NCBI RefSeq assembly: GCF_965638725.1
Contig: NC_134982.1
Span: 74,662,155-74,726,154 of the forward strand
Direction: 5' to 3'
Length of the DNA stretch: 64,000 nt
DNA from: Aptenodytes patagonicus
Taxonomy: Eukaryota; Chordata; Aves; Sphenisciformes; Spheniscidae
The translations under genes and the position numbers were made by a program. The notes beneath the pieces are model-generated. The model did not search any database, was not told the origin of the DNA, and saw only the letters and a list, made by a program, of their open reading frames with translations. Below, in pieces: positions 35,707-44,524 of the stretch. The first letter of the stretch is position 1, and the number at the start of each line of letters is the position of its first letter.

Positions 35707-37924
35707 AATGAAGCATCACCTACCATCACCATCTCACCCAGTGAAAACAAGTAAGAACTGTGCTGACCCTTCATACCCTCTGTATTGCCTGTTCTCTATA
35801 CCAGAATGCTTGAAGTCCTGTGAAATCTTTGCATACTTTTTCTACCTAGACATGACAGAAATAGGGAGTCCCTAGTCTACTGCTGACAGATGATTATGAT
35901 TTTCCTGTGCTTTTGGATTATGCAGACAGTCCTTGATATCCATAAAATAGTAAAAAATTCATTTAAGAGCTTGATGTAGAATAGTAAGTGTACTAGATAT
36001 CTTAGCAGTTAATATAGGATTTTATAAATGTGAGTTGGCTTTGTTCATCAAATTGTACCACACAGACACAGGCCATAGTATACTCAATCACATCGGTTGC
36101 ATACAATAAGGTTAATTACAAGATGTGTAAATACCACTGTCAAAATCAAGTTTGTATATGCAGATATCTGCAGGTTCTCATGCACAATATAAATAGACTT
36201 GAACTATCTAACCTGAATATCCTTGATGGGAATGGGCAATTCACATTGTTTTCTGAGATTGGTAGCTTGGACATCCCTTATTCATATTCTGTGTCTTTAC
36301 TTGCAGAGCTGTGTGAAGTTCTGCCCGAGTTCCCACAGGGGTTAATTAAAATATTTGGTCTGTTTCATTTCATGTAAGTTTCATCCTCTTGAGTTTTAGA
36401 TTTCAATGAACCCAGGAAGTGCTCCATTTTCTCATGACTTTAATCTGAGATCATCAGTGCCTGTATGATTTTCTTAAGATTTGGCTAGGGGCCAGCTCCA
36501 AGTTGACTCAGTTGTGTTGAAGGTTAGTGAACCCAGGTCAAGTTTCAAGACCAGTGTAGTGCTGTTTGTACACAAGAGGGAATTGCAAGGAGAGAGTTAC
36601 CAAACTGCTGCTGAACAAAGGGAAGTTATTTGTTTCCACCATCCTGACACAGTATAACTGGTTCCTTAAAGGACTGTGGCCAGTGTATTACAACTGGTAT
36701 CTCCTGTTCCTGCTGCTGCAATTTGAACAACTGCTGGTCACCATTACCAGCTCCCTCTAGACAGCTACTCAACACCACCAGAACACAGGCAGTTACATCT
36801 GCTGTTTTTCGTGGCTGAATTGTCTTTGGTTTGAAACTGGAAAAGGAGGAAATACCTAGCGGGGAACTTTTGGATTTTGTAACTGTTTGTTATGTAAAGC
36901 CTGTTAAGAGTATCAAATTATTCAGCAATGTTATAATACAGTCCCATATTCTTTAGGGGACAGGGTTTTCTTTGTTTAGCTCTTAGGTTGTCACCATACC
37001 ATGCAGAGAGACAGTACATTATTACTTCTTGAGATCTATTGTAAACAAAGTAGATAAAAATATAGAGCTGAAAAATATCTGAAAGGCAAAGGGAAAAAAA
37101 AAAAAAAAAGAAAAAGAAAGCAGCATCGGCTTATCTTCTATCTCCAAAGAACAAATGTACTGTATATTCACAATAAAAGCATCTGGGGTGGTTTTCCTTG
37201 TATACCTAATAAGTTTATTAAGCTACTGATGGAAAATTGCTTTAGTTAAAAGGTACACTAAACACAGACAGTACATAAATCATTAAACATGAATAAACTT
37301 TAATTATGAAATATTTTGTCCAAATAACTTTTTAAACTTTAAGTTATTGCAAATAATTTAGTTACTACAAAATATGACATCATGGAAAAGAAAAAAAACC
37401 TTCATAATCTCTGGGTCTGCATCCTTCCTGTGTCACCTTCCACTGATCTATAGGACAACACAGTCTAAAGCACATATTTGTGACTTTTGGTTTACAAGAA
37501 ACTCTCTTGAGATCAGAGGTGTTTTCTCTCAGCTCACACTAAGAGTATAACTGGGGAGCCCTCCTTGCTGGATTCTTGATATCAGTGATAGCATGAAGCA
37601 TCACGTACAGCTTGGGGCAAAACTGAAGTTGCTTTTACTTACAGCTAGGGTTGAATCAGGGCAAGACTGGTTGTTCCCAATGGACATATAAAGTTAGGTG
37701 TCCTGCTCCAGTTATAGGTTGGTCAACACCGATGATCTGGAACATATACACGAAATGGGCATGTCAAAAAAGAGGCATATTAAAACTGCGCGTAGATAGA
37801 AAGGTAGATATATTTTTCTTGTTGTTTGTTTGGGTTTTTTTTATCTTCTTTTGGATTTCAATCTCTGGGATCTTTCCTTTCTGTGTAATCTTCCCCCAGT
37901 AGTGAAACACCATCCAGCCTCCAA
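35707..37924. other. non-coding stretch with one weak exon-like segment
   Basis: Ordinary AT-rich sequence with a poly-A run near 37093-37109. 36307-36373 is bounded by a pyrimidine-rich CAG acceptor and a CAT|GTAAGT donor and has one open frame, but nothing else supports it as an exon. No repeat was recognised. Confidence 0.5.
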
Positions 37925-37953
37925 TCTCCTGTTCCTAGGCCAGGAACAGGAGA
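37925..37953. repeat. perfect 12-bp inverted repeat with 5-nt loop
   Basis: Left arm TCTCCTGTTCCT (37925-37936), loop AGGCC, right arm AGGAACAGGAGA (37942-37953), with all twelve pairs Watson-Crick. It sits in a GC-richer island at roughly 37880-38230. The function is unknown. It could be a chance snapback, a recombination relic, or an RNA stem if the locus is transcribed. Confidence 0.95.
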
Positions 37954-39402
37954 GGCAGTCCCTTGGCTCAGTTTCTCCCTGCACCCTGGGCTGGAAGTGC
38001 TTACATATGTTTCAGCATAGCACTGTTTCTGGGGGAAATGCAGAGAAATGAGCCCCAGGGGATTCGTGTCAGCCAGGTTTCCCTGTTTGCATGGGAGTGC
38101 CATGAGAGAACAAGCTGATACAACACTCTGGCTGACCTGCTCTGTGCATGGGGTTGGTCCAGAAACCCCCAGAGGTGCCTTCCAGAGCTGTCCTCTGTTT
38201 CTGTGACTCTGCTTGTAGAAAAGTATCACAGGAAACTGATTCAGGAGGAAGAATGGAAATATCAGCTCAACAGGAAATGTCTCACTTTGCCACCAGCATA
38301 AAGCTATAGGCAGCATCATGATTCATCCTTACATTGAAGGCTGACTCTGGAATGCAAGTGTGTCACTAATTAATAACACAACAAACAAACAAATAATGCC
38401 CACTGGTTACCAAAACCACTTCAAGAATGGAAAAAAAAAAAAGCCCACACTTGCTGTATTTTCTTTCCCAACGAATTTCTGTGTGACTTTGAAGGAGGTG
38501 CACCGTATCTGTTTTCTGATTATTACCTTAAAATTAACTCAGTGTGAAAGGGACCCAAAGGATTATCTTTTCTTCCTCTTCTTGTACCTCCAAGAATGTG
38601 GCTGAGTTATAGGAGGGATGACAGACACTGTGGCAGCTGGAGTTAAATGTGCCAGTAGAGATTTGTCCTTTTAGATGGAAGATCTCAGAGTCAACGACTG
38701 TCACTGGCAGCCAGTCCAGGAAATAAACATTGTCCTCAGCAAATTGCTTTGCATCTTGCAGGGAGGAGCACACCATATCTGAGTGTACAGTCTGAACAAG
38801 GCAGATGATAATATATATTGGATGGTGCTGCAATAAAATGTGTAAAAATGGCTTAAAGTATTCAAAGGAAGGGGCTGTTGAAATGTTATCTGCTGTTGTC
38901 TGACACTCAAGATGAAGTTATTACTAAGCCTGACAGTATTGGATCCTTTACACTATTGACTTTGATTATGCCTTACTAATGGCTGGCTCCTTTTCCATCT
39001 CACTGGCAGTAGTTTCATTTTCTTACCTGTACCTTTCTATTGAGTCATTCAGAAAGAGTCAAAGTCATCTTCCAGAGCTGAGAAATGGGAATTACTCTCC
39101 CTATATAAAGAACTCATAAAAGTGTCATATCATCAGAAGAGGTGTTCAGGAAATCAAGAGTGATTTCATACTTCCTTTGCAATTGCTGAGAGGAGCCAAG
39201 CAATTCTGTTCTCACAGACTGCTGGCAGGCACAGCAGCTCTGCTGTCTCAGACCACAGCTCCATCTAGACCAGTATTCCTATGCTGACCAAGTCCAAAAA
39301 ACAGATTCCTGTAAATGACTTAAAACAAGGCAAAGGCACAGTAAGACAGCTGTAGGGGGAAGATTTTCATTCCTAACTGTGGTGTGATTTTCTTTTTTTC
39401 AG
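37954..39402. other. non-coding stretch, partly GC-richer
   Basis: 37954-38230 is GC-richer than its surroundings. A minus-strand open frame of 153 codons covers 37858-38319 but shows no domain. The rest to 39402 is AT-rich with nothing recognised, apart from a CTAAC branch-point-like motif at 39373-39377 that belongs with the exon candidate that follows. Confidence 0.5.
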
Positions 39403-39470
39403 ACAGGAAAAAGAAAGAAAAGCACCAGGCAGGGCCTGAGATTGTAACCGTATGGAGAAGTGTAGACCAA
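39403..39470 (+). other. candidate spliced exon with strong splice signals
   Basis: A 68-nt segment carries all the signals of a plus-strand internal exon: a CTAAC branch-point motif about 26 nt upstream, a TTTTCTTTTTTTC tract with CAG at 39400-39402, and a consensus donor CAA|GTAAGT at 39471. A second possible acceptor AG lies at 39405-39406. Only one frame is open across the segment. Its 22 codons begin at 39405, are lysine-rich at first (RKKKEKHQ), continue AGPEIVTVW, and end flush with the donor. I do not recognise the peptide. It could be a coding exon of a large gene whose other exons lie outside the window, a lncRNA exon, or chance. Confidence 0.33.
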
Positions 39471-39950
39471 GTAAGTGTTCAGTGAAGTGTTGCTGGAATG
39501 GGTAAGAAGCTGTGAACAAAACCACAGCTACCTAAGACTATTTTTTCACTACTTTTGCTGCAAACAAAGAACAGGGCTCCTTATTTTCTGTGAAAGAGCT
39601 TTATTGCACCAAATTGTTTTCTGTCATTATTTTTATTTCTCAAGCAACTGGTAGTGGCTCAAGCCTGGACAGTATTTATAGCTGTTTTCTTTCTAGGATT
39701 CCTTCTGCTGCAGGCCACTGCAGCCACAAACAATGTGCCCTAAATATAAGCATCAGTAAAGTGCTTGATATCGTTTCAAAGAATGTTGAGTCTAGGACTA
39801 TTTTCTGGGACTGTTTATGAAGAAAATCTTTTAAGAGCTTTTATGCAGGATAGGAAGAGAGATGTTTTCTGAAATAAGTTTATTTTATCTGATACTGTGA
39901 TGCCAATCTTATAGGCTGTGTTAATAGCATTGTTATAGGTGACAGCGTAT
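39471..39950. other. non-coding stretch, nothing recognised
   Basis: A short interval between the exon candidate and the CR1 tail, with no gene or repeat visible. Confidence 0.55.
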
Positions 39951-40005
39951 TAGAATAGAATAGAATAGAATAGAATAGAATAGAATAGAATAGAATAGAA
40001 TAGAA
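39951..40005. repeat. (TAGAA)11 pentanucleotide array at a CR1 tail
   Basis: Eleven perfect TAGAA copies. They sit where the CR1 3' tail should be (read on minus as TTCTA repeats), so the array most likely grew by slippage from the ATTCTATG-type tail of the adjoining element. Confidence 0.96.
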
Positions 40006-40540
40006 TATTTCAGTTGGAAGGACCTACAACGGTCATCTAGTCAAACTGCCTGACCACTTCAGGGCTGACCAAAAGTTAAAGCATGTTATTAAGGGCATTG
40101 CCCAAATGCCTCTTAAACACTGACGGGCATGTGGCATCGACCACCTCTCTAGGAAGCCTGTTCCAGTGTTTGACCACCCTCTCTATAAAGAAATGCTTCC
40201 TAATGTCAAGTCTGAACCTCCCCTGATGCAGCTTTGAACCATTCCCGTGCATCCTGTCACAGGATCCCAGGGAGAAGAGACCAGCACCTCCCTCTCCACT
40301 TCCCCTCCAGAGGAAGCTGCAGAGAGCAATGAGGTCGCCCCTCAGCCTCCTTTTCTCCAGGCTAGACAAAGCCAGAGTCCACAGCCGCTCCTCATAGGAC
40401 ATGCCTTCCAGCCCTTCCACTAGCTTTGTTGCCCTCCTCTGGATGCATTCATCCTTAACATGGACCTTAACATCCTTCTTAAATTGTGGGGCCCAGAACT
40501 GCACACAGCACTCAAGGTGAGACCACACCAATGCTATTCA
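40006..40540 (-). mobile_element. CR1 LINE 3' fragment, divergent subfamily
   Basis: Follows directly from the (TAGAA)n tail. The minus strand carries a CR1 3'UTR and then the C-terminal part of ORF2 (minus frame 40531-40076), with recognisable pieces such as [29 protein letters not shown] and [16 protein letters not shown]. It differs from the 28448 and 34383 copies throughout and belongs to another CR1 subfamily. The frame is open for 151 codons, but the copy is 5'-truncated near 40540 and has lost all of the RT palm, so it cannot be active. Confidence 0.94.
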
Positions 40541-41899
40541 CTTAATAGGTGAAAAATCTGCTACACCTGAGATTACTAGCCAGTGCCCTTTTTTTGCTAC
40601 ATAATCTTTCCATCTGCACACTTCAAAAGACCTTGTTTTTTCCAACGTTATCCATTCTTCAGGAATTTTCTGTAGATCAGTTTTGTAAAGAAAAGGAAAA
40701 TGGTTTGATGTCAAAGATATTTTACATTCCTTAAGAATATGAGTGTGGTTGTAATGGATCAGAATACAGTTCCTCCTAGCCCAATATCCTGTCTCTGACA
40801 GTGCACAAAAACAGATACTTAAGATACGGCTCTGGCACACATGACTTAAGCTTACTGGAGAAATAGCTGAGAAAAACAGCCCACCCCTGCAGAAATGCTT
40901 CTAGGAGAACAGTGCCAGTCATCCTAGACCAGAGACAAAATAACAGTGTTAACAATTGCAGTTCTCACAAAAGAAGTACGGAGTCATCACCCAAGGAAAC
41001 ATGGGAGGTAAGTTAGAGAAAGATGAATTAAAAATGTAGACACCATGAACGGTTCAAAGTATTCAGCGTGAAAGAAACATGAAAAGCACAAAGACAATGC
41101 CAAGCTTGTAGACAGTGGAGGCTAAGATACATATATGTTTTATATTCTGGGGAAACGGGTTCCCCTAAGAAGAGCAATAATATGAGCATGACTGAGGACT
41201 AAAGCCTTGTAATGCAAAGAAGACCGCCTGGAGTACTGCTTTAACAGATTTTAAGACTCTCAGTGTGCACATAGTGCATAAAAAGACTGTCAGCTATACA
41301 ACAGCCAAATTTGCCACTCTGTTGTTAAATCAACAGCGGTTAAATCACAGCAGGATTAGGAAGACATCTGTAATGCAGTACTGGCAGTGCTGAGGGGCAG
41401 GAGTGGACTGGAGCAATCTAACTTTATGCTGGTTATGACAGGACTGTTCATAGGGAAAAGCAAGCATAGTTAAAAAAAATCTTGAGCAACAAAAGGTGAT
41501 GTGACTTTATGAGAGCTGACATACAACTGTACCTATGTAGCACTGCAAGACAGTAGACCATTTTGAAACAGCCTGGTATAATATAAGAATATCATCATTA
41601 AGTGAAAGAATAGTTATTATGGGCCTTGGCCAGCAATACGAGGAATTGTGTTAGTGAACTGGACATATAAATAGCAGTTGGAAATTCTAAACAGACCACC
41701 CTACATACAGTTTGGGACTGCCGAAATGCATTTACCTCAGCCATGCTGCAATTACTAAAGTATTAACAAGAATGCAAAGAAAATTCATTACAACTATTGA
41801 AAATAGTGGTCTATAGTGAGAAAACAATGGCAGAAATTGAGTCATATAGAACAGTCACACCTTCTTAATAGAAATGCACCTATCAGATGAATATCTTTT
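40541..41899. other. unassigned stretch upstream of the gypsy-like relic
   Basis: This is where gag, protease and the N-terminal RT of the downstream Ty3/gypsy relic would be expected. I see no zinc knuckle, no protease D(S/T)G motif and no LTR that I can defend. A small inverted repeat CTGTTG/CAACAG lies near 41321-41338. The interval may hold element remnants decayed beyond recognition, or plain flanking DNA. Confidence 0.4.
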
Positions 41900-41930
41900 T
41901 ATTAGGAAATAAAACAAAGAAGAAAATAAA

Positions 41931-42090
41931 TTCTTCAGGCAATAGATCGATCTCCAAGAAGTGTATTGGAATTTGGGTCTCCAGACCCCCCCACCCCTTA
42001 GTGCTGAAGTTATTTGGCTGAAAAAATGAACACTTTCCTGGTGAAGTGTATATTTAATTACACTCTTGAAATGGAAAAGCCCTAACAGGA
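41931..42090 (+). pseudogene. gypsy-like RT palm remnant
   Basis: Two short patches keep the spacing of a Ty3/gypsy RT palm. SAEVIWLKK at 42000-42026 sits where the conserved segment following the PFG motif belongs. GEVYI-stop-LHS-stop-NGKAL at 42040-42084 sits where the YxDD active site belongs, with the two catalytic aspartates replaced by other codons and flanking stops at 42055 and 42067. The two patches are in different frames. This is the weakest part of the relic; its assignment depends on being the correct distance upstream of the RNase H block. Confidence 0.45.
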
Positions 42091-42398
42091 AAAATTGAAA
42101 AACTAGGTCTATAATGTGGTTGTTAGAACCTATTAGTATCATACTAGTATCCTAATCTTGGTCATGTTGGTTATTCTGGGGCTACTGTATTCCCTTATTT
42201 TTTAATGAAAAAAAATTCTAACAGCTTTGTTTTGTTTCAGTGGATGAAGAAAATACTTCAACTTTAGAGCTTATTATGAAATCACATTCTTGGGAACTAG
42301 CTATTCTTTCTAAGGATTTGCACTGATCCAAAGCTGCAGAATAGCACCTGGAAAAGAAGTTGCTACCTATTACTAACAATTGAGAACATACTGCTTGA

Positions 42399-42809
42399 TT
42401 TACCCAGGGAGCTGCAGTAATAGAAAAGCAGCAATCTGGTGCATTTGATAAACAGTCAATGAAAGACTCAGTAAGAGAATGTGAATATACTGAAAAAGAG
42501 CTACTAGCTGTGCTCTTTGGAATGAAATCATCACATCAGGGTAGATCTGCTTTGCCCCTCAGGTGAGGTTTGATCATGAGCTTCAGAAAGCATCATGAAA
42601 AAGCCACTGCTGAAAGCATCCGGGTGACTAAAATGCCTATTACTCAGCTTCCAGAGCTGTCAGTGGAAGATGGGGTCTTGCCCCCAAATCACCAGGAAAG
42701 TCACACTATAGTGACCGAGACCATGTCCTAGCTTACAGCACAGATGCCTCTCCCTATCAAGAACATGAGATAGACTTTCAACATGATACAGTATATGCAC
42801 TGCTCTCAT
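42399..42809 (+). pseudogene. gypsy-like RNase H and linker remnant
   Basis: The clearest part of the relic. In the first frame (42399-42563, 55 codons, closed by TGA at 42564) it reads TQGAAVIEKQQ, then AFDKQSM, then CEYTEKELLAVLFGMK, matching the order of conserved RNase H segments in Ty3/gypsy elements, including the acidic EKELLA helix. After a shift, DHELQ near 42573 and SIMKKPLLKASG at 42589-42624 continue with the DHKPLE-like and KKPL segments; a TGA follows at 42625. A third frame (near 42690-42809) holds PGKSH, LAYSTDASP and HEIDFQHD, matching the end of RNase H and the start of the linker. Three frames in succession show at least two indels. Confidence 0.8.
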
Positions 42810-42959
42810 GAGAGAATATACATAATCCAAAAACCACCAACGAGATGACAGATAAAGACAATGTAGATGGAAGAAGTCTTCTATATGTCACAAAGTATTT
42901 CAGTACTTCTAATACGCTGACAGTAGCTTAGAAAACAGAATAGACCATAAAAGCAAGGT

Positions 42960-43420
42960 TCTGTCTTGTGTATCTACAGGAGAGGTAAAGTGATAGCTAG
43001 AGTAAAGAAATAATAAAATTAAGAATAGCAAAGCAATATAGCAACCTGGTACAAAAGAGGAACAGAAGCTCTGAAGCCACGATAACAGATAAATTATTTT
43101 GGCTTGCCATCTGAAAACCACATAATGATGCAGCAAAAAATCTAAACTGCACTAAAATGTAGAATACATTCTACAGCCATCTGGATTAAGAACAGAGAAA
43201 CAAAGTTAGAAAAGGGAACATATGGTGGTGTAGCCAGAGAGCTTCAGCCACTCTGAAAACCTTCATCGTCTGTTGGACTCTGTTAAAAGAGCTGGAAAGA
43301 AACTAAGCAGTACAGAGGACCAGTCCAATAGCACTCAAAAGGACATAACATAAACAAAATAAATTCAGATTTCTTATCAACAGCAGTGACATAAATAAGA
43401 AATGTAAATTTTTTAAAGAT
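42960..43420 (+). pseudogene. gypsy-like integrase N-terminal remnant, core mostly deleted
   Basis: KLFWLAI at 43091-43111, followed 25-40 nt on by NLNCTKM at 43139-43159 in the same frame, has the spacing of the zinc-binding N-terminal integrase segment (LFWPGM-like, then Cys). Upstream, GKVIARV near 42985 and an I-K-L-R-I-A-rich patch fit the preceding segment. Only about 270 bp separates this from the C-terminal module, so most of the DDE catalytic core is missing. LLKRAGKKL-like coding near 43279-43310 may be its distal edge. This assignment rests on spacing plus short motifs. Confidence 0.5.
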
Positions 43421-43421
43421 C

Positions 43422-43715
43422 ATGCATTGGAGGACGACCAGGTCTCACAGGCTGCAGCAGAAAGACAGTAACACTTATGTCCCTGAGATGAGTGTGAAAC
43501 TACGTTTCAAAAATAACAAAATAGCAACACAAAAAGTTGAAATAAAAGATACAGTAATCTATCACAAATTTGGAGATGGCATCAAGCAGTCAATTGTGCA
43601 AACCGTAGAATGTGGAAAGCAGCATTTCTCAGTAAACCCTAGCATTGCACCTGGACAGAGCTCCACCATTTCCTCGCACATGGTATGGGAAGCAAAGCAA
43701 TTGCCAACTGTGTAG
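43422..43715 (+). pseudogene. gypsy-like integrase C-terminal module remnant
   Basis: An open frame of 97 codons. Its middle part, from RLQQKDSNTYVPEM through VEIKDTVIYHKFGDGIKQ to SIVQTVECGKQHFSV, follows the layout of the Ty3/gypsy integrase tail: a lysine-rich linker, a (G/K)DxV strand, a WKxxIV-like strand (here IKQSIV), then a C-terminal strand. The last 25 codons no longer match. The ATG at 43422 is incidental, because in an intact element this would be the interior of pol. That the segment is still open over 97 codons is probably luck, since the upstream pol is full of stops. Confidence 0.55.
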
Positions 43716-44486
43716 AGGCCGTGTAATAGACTGATGATTCAAATTATGTGTGTTTATCCTCTGAAACTGAATTCCAGTGTAACTCTGCCTGGATTTTAAC
43801 CTACAATGTGGGGTACAGGAAGGAGTTTACTGAAATATTCCCTAGTGCTGTTTTCCTGAATTGCAAATTTGAAGTTATTTTATTTTTCAGTAAATCATCA
43901 GAATATAAGGGCTGATTGACAATATTATATTGCCCGAATCATATTTGGAGACCAAATTCTCCAATTTTGTCCACAAGGTGAACAGGGTAAGTTGAAGGTT
44001 AAACTAGTCCCAGCAAATGATTTGGGGCTTTAAGAAATATGGACCTTCAGTTAAAAGAGTCTACAAGTATTCCTGCTCCCACTGTATGCCTGAGTCTTTC
44101 CAGGGACTACTTCTAATGACTAATCATATTTAGAAATAACTGTTCTTATATATGAAAGGAGATAGGAAGAAATTTGTTCAGAAACTTCACAGGCACAAGG
44201 GAACTGAAGGTAGTCTGCTAAATTAAAAATGTATGTCCTATCTATTCAGCATTGCTTAGTGTCACTTTGCTGTACAATAAAGAAGCCACTTTCCATTGAC
44301 TCCTGTCATATGTTCACAGGAAGAATGAACTGTTTCCTTTTCTAGTCCTGGGAGCAACTGGACTCCACCATCCCTGGCAAGGAGCAGCAAGTGTGGGGCA
44401 GCATTGCAAAGAAGAACTAGCTGGGACCTGAGGAGGTCCAGTCAGGAGAAGCTGGGGACAAGAATGGAAAGGGCCAGGGAGAGGAA
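43716..44486. other. non-coding stretch, nothing recognised
   Basis: This is where the 3' LTR of the gypsy-like relic would be expected, but no TG...CA unit or polypurine tract stands out. A noncoding exon-like segment (about 43892-43987) ends at a GTAAGT donor, but all frames contain stops. Confidence 0.45.
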
Positions 44487-44524
44487 TACAACAGTCTTGC
44501 TGTTGTACTTCAACTGTACAACAG
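44487..44524. repeat. alternating inverted repeats (three complementary arms)
   Basis: TACAACAG (44487-44494), TCTTG spacer, CTGTTGTAC (44500-44508), TTCAACT spacer, GTACAACAG (44516-44524). The middle arm can pair with the left arm (8 bp, 5-nt loop) or the right arm (9 bp, 7-nt loop), but not with both. It lies in a GC-richer stretch (about 44340-44720) with no recognised gene. Confidence 0.95.

Larger units (their letters stand above)
41900..43715 (+). mobile_element. decayed Ty3/gypsy-type retrotransposon pol relic
   Basis: Fragments of RT, RNase H, the RNase H-integrase linker and integrase occur in the correct pol order on plus, spread over all three frames with many stops. The best blocks are RNase H at 42399-42563 (YTEKELLAVLFG), the downstream block at 42589-42654 (SIMKKPLLKASG) and the integrase C-terminal module at 43422-43640 (KDTVIYHKFGDGIKQSIVQ). 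The domain order RT, RNase H, integrase and the RNase H motifs are typical of Ty3/gypsy rather than of LINEs or vertebrate retroviruses. Much of the integrase core is deleted. No flanking LTRs are recognised. Heavy decay implies an old insertion. Exact ends are uncertain, and the lineage (perhaps mag-like) is inference. Confidence 0.75.

Noticed and set aside
37858..38319. 153-codon minus-strand open frame over the GC-richer island
   Set aside because: No domain and no splice or promoter context; higher GC alone lengthens open frames.
41480..41640. Possible gag remnant upstream of the gypsy-like pol
   Set aside because: A few residues could be forced into a gag-like pattern only with many frame changes; no zinc knuckle or protease motif was found.
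43892..43987. Exon-like segment ending at a GTAAGT donor
   Set aside because: All three frames contain stops, and it lies where degraded element sequence is expected.
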